DNA of 62,184 nt from Azospirillum brasilense (GCF_008365405.1 NZ_QOKV01000029.1:1-62184); one strand, 5' to 3'; numbered from the stretch's first letter, positions 26,522 to 35,569 are shown. Notes: generated from the sequence alone by a model not told the origin. Translations and numbers: made by a program.

Positions 26522-27871
26522 TCACTCCCCGCCGTGCTTCTTCTTCCAGCGCCGCGCCACCGCGTTGCGCCCCGCCAGCAGCCGCTCGCCGTAGCGCAGC
26601 ACCATGCGCGGCGTGTCCCAGCCGCCGGCCTGGGCGACCCCGGCGATGTCCTCGCCGTCGCCCAGGAGGTCCTGGGTCACGCCGACCCGGATGCTGTGGC
26701 CCGAGAATCGGTGCAGGATGCCGGCCTCGGCGGCGCGGGTGTTCAGGATCGCCACAGCCGCGACGGTGGAGAGGGGGGACACCCCACCGCGATGGATGCT
26801 GACGAACAGCGCGTCGGCCGCTTCCAGCTCGTCGGCGGTGCCCGTGCGCACGCCCTTGGCCGCACCTCGCTCGGCCGCCGTGGCGACGACCCGGTGGCAT
26901 TCCGGCCGCCAGGCATCGAGAGCGGCCATAGTATCGGGCGAGAGCCAAGCGATCTTGCCCGCTTTGGCTTGGTCCGTCTTGGACTTCCGAACTAGCAGCG
27001 TGCCGCTGCCATCCGCATCCCGGCCGAGGTCCTCCCAGCGCAGCGCGACCAGTTCCGACACCCGTCGCATACTGTCGTGCCAGACGTGAATGAGCGCGCG
27101 GTCCCGCAGGGCGTAGGTGAGCGCGGTGCGCTCGGCCGCGATCTTCGCCGCCACCTCGGCCGCACGGGCGGCGCCGGTGGTCAGGGACGACAGACGCCCG
27201 TGACTCTCCTGGAGGTCGTCGATGATCCCTTGGTGCTCGGCAATCCGAGCGTCCAGGGAAGTCACGATTTTCTCGAAATCCGGTTCGTTCAGCGCACGTG
27301 CCTGTTTCTGGCGAGCACCGCGTTCCCGCGTGTGCGCCTCGCGCGCCAGCTTGGAGTGGTCGTGCTTCGTGGGATCCTCGAAACCGGCTGCACGGTGCGC
27401 CGTGGCGATGGCCCACAGGTGCTGCTGGAGCGAGGCGGGCTTCAGCGGTTTCGGGGGCAACCAGACACTCTCAGGGCGCTTCGGCGGCTTCGCCCGGCAC
27501 GTCCGATTCTCCTGGGCGGCCTTGCGCTGCAGGACCTCGTACCGCTCCTTTAAGCGGGTGTACCGCGCCACCGATCGGGGATCCGGACGACGCCAACGCC
27601 CGTAACCGCGATAGCCGACCTCCTCGATGTAGGCCTCCACCGTCTCCGGCGTCGCCGGCAGCCAGACGTGGCCGCGCTCCGAACACCACAGGGCGAACAA
27701 GCGAATGCCGTCGAGCATGGCGCGCACCGTGCGCGGCGCCTTGGCGCGCGCGTAGCGTTTGCCGTAGGCGGCCAGCTGCTCGCGCACCTCGGCGGGCAGG
27801 TCTGGATCATCCTGGATCGCGGCGATGGGATCGTCGGAGATCGCGGTGGGGAGGAGGATGTCGTCGCTCAT
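26522..27871 (-). CDS. Tyrosine recombinase / integrase
   Basis: A 449-residue protein. The N-terminal SAM-like core-binding part has A-P-R-T-V-R-A-M-L-D-G-I-R-L-F-A-L-W-C. The catalytic domain has R-R-V-S-E-L-V-A-L-R-W-E-D-L (first arginine), then F-S-G-H-S-I-R-V-G-V-T-Q-D-L-L (H-x-x-R), G-G-W-D-T-P-R-M-V-L-R-Y-G-E with the tyrosine. It should cut and rejoin DNA through a 3'-phosphotyrosine. It is translationally coupled to the preceding gene (TGATG) and may resolve replicon dimers or move an element. I saw no attachment site. Confidence 0.9.
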   Translation of the reverse strand: MSDDILLPTAISDDPIAAIQDDPDLPAEVREQLAAYGKRYARAKAPRTVRAMLDGIRLFALWCSERGHVWLPATPETVEAYIEEVGYRGYGRWRRPDPRSVARYTRLKERYEVLQRKAAQENRTCRAKPPKRPESVWLPPKPLKPASLQQHLWAIATAHRAAGFEDPTKHDHSKLAREAHTRERGARQKQARALNEPDFEKIVTSLDARIAEHQGIIDDLQESHGRLSSLTTGAARAAEVAAKIAAERTALTYALRDRALIHVWHDSMRRVSELVALRWEDLGRDADGSGTLLVRKSKTDQAKAGKIAWLSPDTMAALDAWRPECHRVVATAAERGAAKGVRTGTADELEAADALFVSIHRGGVSPLSTVAAVAILNTRAAEAGILHRFSGHSIRVGVTQDLLGDGEDIAGVAQAGGWDTPRMVLRYGERLLAGRNAVARRWKKKHGGE

Positions 27872-28902
27872 CAGGCCACTTTTTCCAGTGTTGGCGCCAG
27901 GATGGCCCCGCGAGGCCCCCTCATGTACGGCTCGTTCCAGATCAGCTTGCGGTCCATACGGCCGGTGCCATGAGGCTGCCAGCGGAAATGGCCATCCACC
28001 TCAACTCTCTTGTCCAGACGCCAACCAGCGTGTCCGGCCATTCCCGGCACCACGTTAGGACGTCCGAAACGGTCGGCCGGCGGCGACAGACGCACGACCT
28101 TGAAGATCGTCCGGGTTTTCTGGAGTTGCTGACGCTTGCGGCTGACCGACAGAGTCTGTGGCGTGATCGACGGCAGGGGTTCCTGGCACGCCTGAGGGAC
28201 CGACAGACGGTACAGGACGACGAGTTTGACGAACTCGGCGAGACGATCGCGGAGGTGGTCGTCAGGCACGTCGGTGGCGTTGTCCGACCCGATCGGGCCG
28301 GCGTCCGGACCAAAGATCGTCCAGTACAGATAGCTGGTGACCCGGTTGCTTCCTGGCGAGGTCAGGATCACCAGCGCGCGAATGTTCGCGCTCTCTGGGA
28401 CGGGCTGCGTGAAGATGGCGCGCACCTGGGTCGTCGCGCTCAGCAGCAGGGCGCGATGGGGCAGGTCGATGTAGCCGGTCGCCCGCGCCAGGTCCGGCAT
28501 ATGGTCCTCGGTGTCCGGTGCCCTCGCGCCGGCGAGGGCCGCCACCAGATCCGGCGACACCTGCAGAGCCGTTGTCATCAGGTGGGGGGTGCCGCCTGCC
28601 GCCAGGCGCTCCGCTTCGGTCTGCAGGAACGGGCCGGTCATTGCGACGATGACGGCATCGATCGGGGCGACGCGGGGAGTGAAGCTCGCCATGCCTCCCT
28701 CACCGGGCAGGGCAGCCGCGATGATAGCGTTCATCAAGCGCATGGCCGCAACGCTGTCGCCGCGGTGGATTCCGAGATCGATCCGGAAGCGGGCTTCCAG
28801 GTCGGCGTCGCTGTACTGATCGAGCCCGTACGCGCCGACGCGCTTGGCGTCGAGCAGTCGGTCGAAGGCCCCCGAGACAAAATGATCAAGCCATGTGGTC
28901 AT
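27871..28902 (-). CDS. Uncharacterised protein with conserved R-G-P tail
   Basis: A 343-residue protein starting at an ATG with GGAG eight bases before. No known domain recognised. The C-terminus has G-H-F-R-W-Q-P-H-G-T-G-R, then R-K-L-I-W-N-E-P-Y-M-R-G-P, a tail I associate with uncharacterised plasmid and phage proteins of actinobacteria and proteobacteria. It is coupled to the integrase gene by a 1-bp overlap, so the two likely work together. Longer upstream starts (to 29,178) are proline/arginine-rich and probably not coding. Confidence 0.72.
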   Translation of the reverse strand: MTTWLDHFVSGAFDRLLDAKRVGAYGLDQYSDADLEARFRIDLGIHRGDSVAAMRLMNAIIAAALPGEGGMASFTPRVAPIDAVIVAMTGPFLQTEAERLAAGGTPHLMTTALQVSPDLVAALAGARAPDTEDHMPDLARATGYIDLPHRALLLSATTQVRAIFTQPVPESANIRALVILTSPGSNRVTSYLYWTIFGPDAGPIGSDNATDVPDDHLRDRLAEFVKLVVLYRLSVPQACQEPLPSITPQTLSVSRKRQQLQKTRTIFKVVRLSPPADRFGRPNVVPGMAGHAGWRLDKRVEVDGHFRWQPHGTGRMDRKLIWNEPYMRGPRGAILAPTLEKVA

Positions 28903-29362
28903 AAGCGCTCCGCGGATGAGTTGGCGTTTGGGGTCGCCATACATCTGCGCGCTGAAACCGGACTCCGGCTTGTCGTCGTGGCGGTCCGGACGCGGGCCAT
29001 TCCGCGCTGCGCCGTGCGCCGCCAGGAGCAGGAGGCGGCAGGCTTGCGGGAACTGTAAGGGTCGGGCGTCCGGCGGACGGCAACGGGGTGGCAACGGCGG
29101 TCCTTGCGGTGACGTGTCCGGCGCACCGGTAGCGCCGGCGGCAGCGTGCCCTGCCCTTCCCTCAAATTCAAGCTTCATCTAAGGTCCATTAGACGAACCT
29201 TCGACATGATAGCCTGGCAATTCGTTCGTACTGACGGCGGACAACTCAGCCTTGTATGCAGGATCGTTTAATGTCAGTGTGTTACGGTCGGCTTTACAAG
29301 CCGATCAGGAGCGTGCGGACGCGCGCACATGACGGACAGGATCAACCGAGGAAACTCCCATC
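28903..29362. promoter_or_regulatory. Divergent intergenic region with shared promoter motif
   Basis: 460 bp between divergent genes. At 29,320-29,334 it carries CGCGCGCACATGACG, a copy of the YGCGCGCANNTGATG motif found upstream of six other genes in this replicon. It ends 29 bp before the start at 29,363. Confidence 0.55.
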
Positions 29363-29827
29363 ATGTACGTCACCTGCTATGACACCGAGGAGAACTACCC
29401 GGTGCACCGGGTCCATTCGTTCCGTCAGGCCGACGCCGAGACGTATCGCGTCGTCCTGGACAACGGCCAGGAGATCAACGTGGCGCTGGCCAGCATGGCG
29501 CGCGCGTTTGGCGCGCGTGTGCCGGCGCCTCCCGGAACGCACTTGGTCGAAATGCCTGCCGAACCGTGTGAGACCTTCGACTTGGGGCTGGGCAAGGATC
29601 CAATGTTCGCGATCATCGATTTCGATGGTCAGTTCTTCGTGCAGACGTACGTGGACCCGATGCTGACGTGGCCGAACGCGATCCAGAGCGTCATCGTTCT
29701 GCCGGACGGCAGCGTTATGCAGTGGGGATTCCGCAGCGCGGACACCTATCAAGACTGGGAAACTCAAGCCCGGAAGCTGTTCAGCCAGCGAAAAGAAGCA
29801 CTGGCCGCGCCCACCGGGAGCTGCTGA
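29363..29827 (+). CDS. Small uncharacterised protein
   Basis: A 154-residue acidic protein with GAGGAA upstream of the ATG. No family recognised. It looks like a compact alpha/beta domain (R-V-V-L-D-N-G-Q-E-I-N-V; A-I-I-D-F-D-G-Q-F-F-V; Q-S-V-I-V-L-P-D-G-S-V). It lies downstream of the shared motif at 29,320 and overlaps the next start by one base (TGATG), so the two form an operon. Confidence 0.7.
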   Translation: MYVTCYDTEENYPVHRVHSFRQADAETYRVVLDNGQEINVALASMARAFGARVPAPPGTHLVEMPAEPCETFDLGLGKDPMFAIIDFDGQFFVQTYVDPMLTWPNAIQSVIVLPDGSVMQWGFRSADTYQDWETQARKLFSQRKEALAAPTGSC

Positions 29828-31266
29828 TGATCCCCGCGCGCCATATCCCCGACATCCTCGCGGCGGAACGGGCCTTAGCGCGGCTCGACGCGCTCGCGGG
29901 CGGCCATGCCGCCCGCGCGCTGCGTCAGCGTCGTGACGCCGCAAGGCGTCATTGCCTGGGTCTCGTAAAGCTGGGAGGACAGCTCCTCGACCCGGCCGAC
30001 CTGGATCTGGCCCTGGTGGATCCCGATGTCGTTGATCCGCCACGACGGGCCGTCGCGCGTCTCGGCGCAGGCCTCTGCAGCCTGTTGTCCGACCTTCAGG
30101 ACGGTCTGGAGCCCCGGAAAACGGGCCTGGACACCGACCTGCTGCAGGACCGGCGGATTTCCACCAGGGCCATTCGGCAGATCGTGGACTCCGCCGAGCT
30201 CGATAGGGACGCCAAGCGGATCGCGGACGAAATCCTGGGGGACGGAACGGCCGCCGTCGCCAGGGTGCACCGCGCGGGCGGCAAGCTGTCGTCCGATCAG
30301 CGTCAGGACATCGCCGCGATCCTCGCTGCAACCCGCGCCTCGACCCAAGCCCTGCTCGAAGCCGATCTGGCGCTGCGCGACGAGGCCCAGGACTTGGATT
30401 GTTCAGGTTCACCGAAAATCGCACAGCGAATTCCGGCATGGTCCCCGGCATGGGTGGCCGAGGCCTACGCGCGGTGGACCGAGGTGCAGATCGGCGTGCG
30501 GCCGGATGAGCTGGACGGCGAAGCCATGGCCATCATTGAGGAAGCCCTGCACATCATCGACCAGGCGCTCGTTCTTGATCCAGGGCTGACCGGCGTCGCC
30601 CGCGCGCTGCACCGGCTGCAGTTCGTCGAAGAACTGCCGGAGGCGTCCCTGCCGATCTCGGCGCCGGGGCTGAACGCCGATCCGGACTGGGTCCGGCGTT
30701 TCCGCGCGCTGACCGCCGGCAAGCGTGCAGCCTGGTGGCCGAGCTTTGCCAAGCTGGTTGCCCCGGCCCTGCTCGCGCGCGCCTGCGGCCTGCGGTCGCT
30801 GTGGCTGCCCGTCGCCGCCGCTTGGGCCGACGATGTGGCGGCTTTTCGTGTCGGACTGAAAATGTCCGAGGACGACTGGGTCGGCACCCTGGCCCGGATG
30901 GTCGTCACGGCAGGAAGTCGGGAGGAAGACCGGTGGGGATCGCTGGATCGTCGTCGGCAGCGGTGGGACGAAGCCATCGCCACCGTGCGACGGCCTCGGA
31001 AAGCACCAGCCGCGGATCCCTATGAGCGGCCGAAGGGGCGGCGGCGGGACGTGCCGGCGAAGCCTCGTGCCAGGCGAGGCAACAGCGGCCTGCCAAGGCT
31101 GCTGAACCTGTTAGACGAGGTGCCGGTGGTCAACGTCAAGCTCGTGGCCCGGAAGCTCGGCATCGCTCTGCGCACGGCGCAGGATCATATCGACGAACTG
31201 GTGCGGGCTGGGGTGTTGCGCTCCGCCGTGGATCGGACACGGGATCGGATGTGGCGAATCGATTGA
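29827..31266 (+). CDS. Large uncharacterised protein with C-terminal winged HTH
   Basis: A 479-residue protein that is helical through most of its length. The last 55 residues look like a winged helix: L-L-N-L-L-D-E-V-P-V-V-N-V-K-L-V-A-R-K-L, then R-T-A-Q-D-H-I-D-E-L-V-R-A-G-V-L. The layout resembles DUF1612/HTH-type plasmid proteins of rhizobia, from memory. A DNA-binding regulatory role is likely. It is coupled to the gene before it. Confidence 0.72.
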   Translation: MIPARHIPDILAAERALARLDALAGGHAARALRQRRDAARRHCLGLVKLGGQLLDPADLDLALVDPDVVDPPRRAVARLGAGLCSLLSDLQDGLEPRKTGLDTDLLQDRRISTRAIRQIVDSAELDRDAKRIADEILGDGTAAVARVHRAGGKLSSDQRQDIAAILAATRASTQALLEADLALRDEAQDLDCSGSPKIAQRIPAWSPAWVAEAYARWTEVQIGVRPDELDGEAMAIIEEALHIIDQALVLDPGLTGVARALHRLQFVEELPEASLPISAPGLNADPDWVRRFRALTAGKRAAWWPSFAKLVAPALLARACGLRSLWLPVAAAWADDVAAFRVGLKMSEDDWVGTLARMVVTAGSREEDRWGSLDRRRQRWDEAIATVRRPRKAPAADPYERPKGRRRDVPAKPRARRGNSGLPRLLNLLDEVPVVNVKLVARKLGIALRTAQDHIDELVRAGVLRSAVDRTRDRMWRID

Positions 31267-31274
31267 GGCAACTA

Positions 31275-31303
31275 GAGACATTTAAATTTTCGAGTGATAT
31301 AAT
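31275..31303 (+). promoter_or_regulatory. Promoter of the lipoprotein gene
   Basis: A perfect TATAAT (31,298-31,303) lies 17 bp after GAGACA (31,275-31,280), in a locally AT-rich stretch that contrasts with the surrounding DNA. It is about 120 bp before the lipoprotein start. Confidence 0.45.
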
Positions 31304-31425
31304 GTTATCAACCTGTTCTAAAAAGATAAGCGTGTGCAAAAAATACCATTTGAGCGAGCGCTTTGAGGTGGCGATCCAAACTTTCTTCCCATACACTCCT
31401 GACACTAAAACAGGAGCAAAGTAAT

Positions 31426-32685
31426 ATGTTATATGCTAAGTACCTAGCAGCCCTCTCAATGGTCGTCATCCTCAGCGCCTGTCAAACCACGAAGGACTAC
31501 TCTGCTGAACGCCTGTCGAATGCAGAGGAAATGATAAAATCCGGCAGGGATCGTGATGCATACAACATCATAAGCGGTTTTTCTGATGTAAGCAATGAAT
31601 ACGGAAGCCGCGCCCGTGCCATCATCGAGAAAAACCCGGCATTCAAAGAAAAATACCCGCAGTTTTTGAAAGCCGAATTCACCGAAGCTTATTCACCTGG
31701 GCGCTTGGCTGTGTTGCGCAACGGCACAACCGATATGCGTGCCCGAGGACTGATCACTGCCGAACAGGAGCAGGAACTTCGGGCATATGCCGACCAACTG
31801 GCGTCCGATGGCAATCGGTCTGGAAAGCTCGCTTTTGATTATTCCGATAGCGTACAGGTTTTCCCTTCTCTAGGGACACCTGAAGCGCAGTCGTTAATTT
31901 TTAAGCGGTCACTGGAAAAGCTTACCAGCAGCAACTACCCGAACAGTGCCTTGGTCAAAGGAGTGTTTGACCAAGCCCGGACCAGCGGTCCAAAGTCTCC
32001 AGAAGCGGCTATGGTTCTGGCGGCCCTTCCGTCGATGAAGCTCAGCGCAGAGGAAGTACGGCAGCACGTCGCCTCCGTATTCCCCGAGCAAGCGAAGAAG
32101 CTGCTGGCCGACCGCTCCATAACCGTTCGCTTGGTCACCGAGCCGGATGATCGGCTGCTCTTTGAGGATCTGGCGACCAAGGTGCGCGCAATTTCCTCGA
32201 ATCTTACGCTCGTTACCGGAGGTGACGCGACCGTGACCGTCACCGTCAAGAAGCTCCAATGGGAAGAACGGCGTGACCCCGAGCGGACGCAGCCGGTGGT
32301 CTACTCACAGGGGGACGTGAACCTGCTGGCTGCCGCTCTGCTTATGCCGCGCAATGCCAGCTACCAGTATGACCTGACAACAGGTGGGGTGGAACTGGCC
32401 TACGCTTTCGAGGTCAAGGCAACCGGTAAGGGCATCCAGCCTTACGACAACTTGCTGCGCGACAAGGTTTCCCGTTCCTGGCGCTCCTGCTCAAACGCTC
32501 GCATTCAGAACGTGTTTGGCGGCGTGCAACGCGCGGACTTCGTCGCAAACGATCACATGCAGCAGACCTGCAGCGGTGGTGGTGTGCCGGTTAGTGCCGA
32601 CAGCTTGCGCAACAATGTCCTGGATGACGTTGTTCGCTCTATCAAGCGAATTCCTGCGATCGAGCGGGTTGCGTCATTGCGCTAA
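31426..32685 (+). CDS. Putative lipoprotein, low-GC gene
   Basis: A 419-residue protein with a lipoprotein signal peptide: a short basic start, a hydrophobic run and the lipobox L-S-A-C with the cysteine at about residue 20. After processing it should be anchored in the inner or outer membrane. A ribosome site AGGAG precedes the ATG. The first half is unusually AT-rich compared with neighbours, which suggests recent acquisition. No enzymatic motif is seen. A C-terminal region (V-T-V-T-V-K-K-L-Q-W-E) could form a beta domain. It stands alone with its own promoter and a hairpin after the stop. Confidence 0.78.
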   Translation: MLYAKYLAALSMVVILSACQTTKDYSAERLSNAEEMIKSGRDRDAYNIISGFSDVSNEYGSRARAIIEKNPAFKEKYPQFLKAEFTEAYSPGRLAVLRNGTTDMRARGLITAEQEQELRAYADQLASDGNRSGKLAFDYSDSVQVFPSLGTPEAQSLIFKRSLEKLTSSNYPNSALVKGVFDQARTSGPKSPEAAMVLAALPSMKLSAEEVRQHVASVFPEQAKKLLADRSITVRLVTEPDDRLLFEDLATKVRAISSNLTLVTGGDATVTVTVKKLQWEERRDPERTQPVVYSQGDVNLLAAALLMPRNASYQYDLTTGGVELAYAFEVKATGKGIQPYDNLLRDKVSRSWRSCSNARIQNVFGGVQRADFVANDHMQQTCSGGGVPVSADSLRNNVLDDVVRSIKRIPAIERVASLR

Positions 32686-33042
32686 ATAGGGATTGAGGGT
32701 GTGGGCGCCTTGGGCCCCGCCCACACCCTCAATCCAATCTTTGTAAAAGCGTGCCCTCTCTATGGACAGGACTGAATCGGGTGACCACGTCCGGCCACGC
32801 TGCTCCGACGGTCGGGAGTAATACAGGCGCCGGGCTTCTTTGCCGTGCGCCAGTTGCTCCCCTCGCGCGCCGCAGCGGCTGCACCGAAACGGCAAGTCTC
32901 CCGGCTTGGTATGGCTGGCGCAACGCTTGGCAACATCCAACGGGTCAAGCTCGACGTAGTGGCCGCACGACAGGCACAGGACGGCAAGCGGAATGCCGTG
33001 GCGAAAGTGGTCGGAGACCGTCTCGACTCGTTTGAAGCCCAC
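32674..33042 (-). CDS. Small zinc-ribbon protein
   Basis: A 122-residue protein with two C-x-x-C pairs (C-L-S-C near residue 25 and C-S-R-C near residue 55) that would bind one zinc. A basic region follows with A-R-F-Y-K-D-W. I chose the GTG at 33,042 because GGGAGGGG precedes it; longer starts to 33,267 would overlap a divergent gene with a good ribosome site. Its last codons run through the hairpin at 32,691-32,734. Nucleic-acid binding is likely; no named family. Confidence 0.62.
   Translation of the reverse strand: MGFKRVETVSDHFRHGIPLAVLCLSCGHYVELDPLDVAKRCASHTKPGDLPFRCSRCGARGEQLAHGKEARRLYYSRPSEQRGRTWSPDSVLSIERARFYKDWIEGVGGAQGAHTLNPYLAQ
32691..32734. terminator. Perfect 17-bp hairpin between convergent genes
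   Basis: Arms at 32,691-32,707 and 32,718-32,734 with a 10-base loop. It follows the lipoprotein stop at once and overlaps the end of the convergent zinc-ribbon gene. There is no strong T-run on either side, so it may work as a transcript-stabilising hairpin or a weak bidirectional terminator. Confidence 0.6.
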
Positions 33043-33141
33043 CGCCCTCCCCTCCCCTGCTGCGCCGATTTCGTACCGGAAATGTTCTCCTTTTTTCCAG
33101 GTGCGTCCAGCGTAGGCTGGACGGCAGAATGGAGGATCGGG

Positions 33142-33354
33142 ATGGTCGAGTGGCTGACCGGTGTGGGGGCGTATCAGCGAGCCTACGCGGGCCAGCATGT
33201 CGCCACGGCCTGGCTCGACGAGGCTTTGGTGACCTGGTGTTGGTCGGTGGAATCCGTGGATCGACATGTCGGCAGCGGCACGGCTGACACTGAGGAAGCC
33301 GGCAAGGACGCCGCCATGCGGATGCTGATCAAGGCGGCGGGACGGAGTGCATGA
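33142..33354 (+). CDS. Small uncharacterised protein
   Basis: A 70-residue frame with a strong GGAGG eight bases before the ATG. It includes A-W-L-D-E-A-L-V-T-W-C-W-S-V-E-S and ends inside a perfect hairpin. No family is recognised. It is kept because of the ribosome site and because the opposite strand has its own better start downstream. Confidence 0.5.
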   Translation: MVEWLTGVGAYQRAYAGQHVATAWLDEALVTWCWSVESVDRHVGSGTADTEEAGKDAAMRMLIKAAGRSA

Positions 33355-33389
33355 GCCACCCGGCGCCGGTCGGCGCCGGGTGGCTCATG
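33350..33389. terminator. Perfect 19-bp hairpin, bidirectional terminator candidate
   Basis: Arms at 33,350-33,368 and 33,371-33,389 with a 2-base centre, spanning the stop of the small plus-strand gene and lying just past the mucR stop. It fits a shared transcription stop for convergent genes, although neither side has a T-run. Confidence 0.6.
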
Positions 33390-33396
33390 TCGCGCA

Positions 33397-33822
33397 TCAC
33401 GCGCTCTTGCCCTTCGCTTTCCCGCGGCCGGCACTCCGCCCCAGGCCGATTTGCTTGGCCAGATCTGAGCGCTGCGCCGCGTAGTTCGGCGCGACCATCG
33501 GATACTCCGGCGGCAGGCCCCACTTGGCGCGATACTCCTCCGGCGTCAGGCCGTAGGTGCTCTGCAGGTGGCGCTTCAGCATCTTCAGTTGCTTGCCGTC
33601 CTCCAGGCAGACGATGTAGTCCGGCGTCACCGACTTCCTGATCGGCACCGCCGGGATGAGCCGCTCGGCGGCCGGCTGCGGCGCTTGGCCCAGGGCGGCG
33701 AACGCCGCGTAGACGGCGTTGATCACCGACGGAACGTCTTGCAGCGAAACGTTGTTGTTTTCAAAATATGCCGCAGAAATGGTTGCGGTCAACGCAGTAA
33801 GATCGGGGGCTTTGTCGGTCAC
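33397..33822 (-). CDS. MucR/Ros-family transcriptional regulator
   Basis: A 141-residue protein from a GTG start. The C-terminal half is the MucR signature: Y-I-V-C-L-E-D-G-K-Q-L-K-M-L-K-R-H-L, then G-L-T-P-E-E-Y-R-A-K-W-G-L-P and Y-P-M-V-A-P-N-Y-A-A-Q-R. Only one of the usual zinc cysteines is visible, as in many alphaproteobacterial MucR proteins. These bind AT-rich promoters and silence or tune them. The N-terminal helix (A-L-T-A-T-I-S-A-A-Y) is the usual oligomerisation part. It could control the backbone regulon noted in this window. Confidence 0.9.
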   Translation of the reverse strand: MTDKAPDLTALTATISAAYFENNNVSLQDVPSVINAVYAAFAALGQAPQPAAERLIPAVPIRKSVTPDYIVCLEDGKQLKMLKRHLQSTYGLTPEEYRAKWGLPPEYPMVAPNYAAQRSDLAKQIGLGRSAGRGKAKGKSA

Positions 33823-33902
33823 GGAATTCACCAAGGGTGGTCTTTGGTTGGACCGTAGTCTCTCTTCTCTGAAGAAAACCTGAAAAACCGCACAGCACTG
33901 GA

Positions 33903-34126
33903 TTAAAACAGGTCCATCTGAACGATGCCGCCGCGTTCGGCATGTTGTTTGGCCACGGCCACCGCTTCCTCCTGCGCGGCCTTCATGGTGCGCGCCACGC
34001 CGTCGCCGATGCGATGATCGACCACCAGATCCATTGATCGGGTCCACGCCACGTCACGGACATGGTGCAGCCGTAGGCTTGGCCGGCGAGCTGGCGGACG
34101 AACCAAGAGGGCGCATTGATGTTCAT
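33903..34126 (-). pseudogene. Small gene, apparently frameshifted
   Basis: An ATG at 34,126 with GAGGA before it opens M-N-I-N-A-P-S-W-F-V-R-Q-L-A-G, running to T-W-R-G-P-D-Q. From there a different frame carries the protein-like M-D-L-V-V-D-H-R-I-G-D-G-V-A-R and ends Q-M-D-L-F at 33,903. One missing base near 34,034 (around GATCAATGG) would join them into a 75-residue protein. Either it is a frameshift or two tiny genes overlap. Confidence 0.45.
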
Positions 34127-34189
34127 CGCGGATTCCTCGGGTTAGACGGTGAAGCAATGAGAGCTGACGGGCGGACGTGTTTTACCACA

Positions 34190-35071
34190 TCACCGCGTCT
34201 GTTCGGGCGCCGCCGGGCTGTTCGAGTAGGTGCCGAGGTGCGCCAGCGGATGGCGCTCGGTGACGATCAGGCCCCACACGCGGCTGCGCTCACGCAGCGT
34301 CAGGATCGGTGGCCGGTCGGGGAGGTGGAGGTACGTGTAGATCCACTCCGGGTCGTCGAGCGCTGGGATCTCGGCCCGGTCCGCGCCGGGGCGTTCCGCA
34401 CGACCATCCCGCTGCGGCGGCGCGATCGGCCGCTCAGGCAACTGGAAGGCGTCATCGGCGATCCGACCGAGAAACCGGGCGATCCGGTCGCGCACCATGT
34501 CCCTGCCATCGCGGGTGACCACCGGCAGATCGATCGGCAACACGTTGGCCATCTCGGGCGTCAGGCCCTCGGGAATACCGACGTTGCGGGTGAAGAACCA
34601 GAGTGAGGGAGTCTCGAAGCTGCGCGTCACCAAGTCGGCCTGACGTCGATGGTCCTCCGGCAGCCGACGCGTCTGCAGCAGGATGACCGCTGTGCGGCCG
34701 TCACGCTCGCACTCCACCCTTTTCGGAATGCGGCTCCCCTCACGCTGCGTCTCGCGCCAGCCGACGCGCTGGATCGCCCAGCGGATCACTGCCATCAGCT
34801 CGTCGCGGTCCGCGGGTTCGGCCGCGGCGCCGTCCCGATCAGCCCCCTCCCCTGCCCCGCCGGCGTGCTCGACCATGTCGCACAGCGTGCCGGGGCGATG
34901 CCGGAAATACAGGGTCTCGCCACGCGCCACGAGGTCCAGTTCCTCGCCGCAGCAGGGCAGCGTCAGCGCGACCTCGCCGCGGCGGTGGGATTGACGGAGG
35001 CCCTCCCACTGGTCGGGCTCAAAATCAAAGGACCAGATCATCCGGTCGTTGAGATAGGCGGTAAACGGCAT
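34190..35071 (-). CDS. Uncharacterised protein with CoiA-like N-terminus
   Basis: A 293-residue protein. The N-terminus has A-L-T-L-P-C-C-G-E-E-L-D-L-V-A-R-G-E and Y-F-R-H-R-P-G-T-L-C, loosely like the zinc-binding start of CoiA-type nuclease proteins. A later R-T-A-V-I-L-L-Q-T-R segment could be the core of a degenerate PD-(D/E)XK fold. This is a weak resemblance. The shared promoter motif lies 32 bp upstream, on the minus strand (35,117-35,103). Confidence 0.6.
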   Translation of the reverse strand: MPFTAYLNDRMIWSFDFEPDQWEGLRQSHRRGEVALTLPCCGEELDLVARGETLYFRHRPGTLCDMVEHAGGAGEGADRDGAAAEPADRDELMAVIRWAIQRVGWRETQREGSRIPKRVECERDGRTAVILLQTRRLPEDHRRQADLVTRSFETPSLWFFTRNVGIPEGLTPEMANVLPIDLPVVTRDGRDMVRDRIARFLGRIADDAFQLPERPIAPPQRDGRAERPGADRAEIPALDDPEWIYTYLHLPDRPPILTLRERSRVWGLIVTERHPLAHLGTYSNSPAAPEQTR

Positions 35072-35102
35072 GGCGGCGGCCCTGGTGATGAGAGGTCGTG
35101 GT

Positions 35103-35117
35103 CATCACCTGCGCGCG
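35103..35117 (-). promoter_or_regulatory. Shared YGCGCGCANNTGATG motif
   Basis: CGCGCGCAGGTGATG, 32 bp before the start at 35,071. It differs at only one base from the copy at 41,476-41,462 upstream of another minus-strand gene. Confidence 0.6.
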
Positions 35118-35200
35118 GGAAAGGCTGGGAAATCGGGAATTTCTTGAGAATTTGGGAAACCCGAGAGCCCGGCGGTCGATTTTGGGCCTGCGGCCGCGCC

Positions 35201-35548
35201 TCAGGAAATCTCAGCTTCACTGCTCGCCAACAGATCGCGGAGTAGTTCCTCTGCTCGGTCACGGGCGGCCGGCTCCGGAGTGCGGCTCCAGTCCTCCCAG
35301 AAAGCCATGATGCGTTCATGCTCATCCAGAACTCGGACCTTCGCCGGACCAATGCGCCACGGGCCATCTCCGGAAATGGAACCCTCCACGATGTGGAGGG
35401 GATGGCTGGTAGCTCCCATGCTCCAGCCGTCCTGCGCAAACGCTGAACGGCTGTCGTCAATGACCAAGGCAGCGACAATCCGAGTACCACCGACCGGATG
35501 CTCGATGACAAGCGGCAGTTGCTTGCGGTACGCCTCGCTCAAGCTCAT
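35201..35548 (-). CDS. Small uncharacterised protein
   Basis: A 115-residue protein with a strong GGAGGAAGG before the ATG at 35,548. It reads like a small alpha/beta domain (L-P-L-V-I-E-H-P-V-G-G-T-R-I-V-A-A-L-V-I-D-D) with a helical acidic tail. No family recognised. The divergent neighbour begins only about 21 bp away, so their promoters must overlap coding DNA. Confidence 0.65.
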   Translation of the reverse strand: MSLSEAYRKQLPLVIEHPVGGTRIVAALVIDDSRSAFAQDGWSMGATSHPLHIVEGSISGDGPWRIGPAKVRVLDEHERIMAFWEDWSRTPEPAARDRAEELLRDLLASSEAEIS

Positions 35549-35569
35549 TACCTTCCTCCGGGGGTCGCA

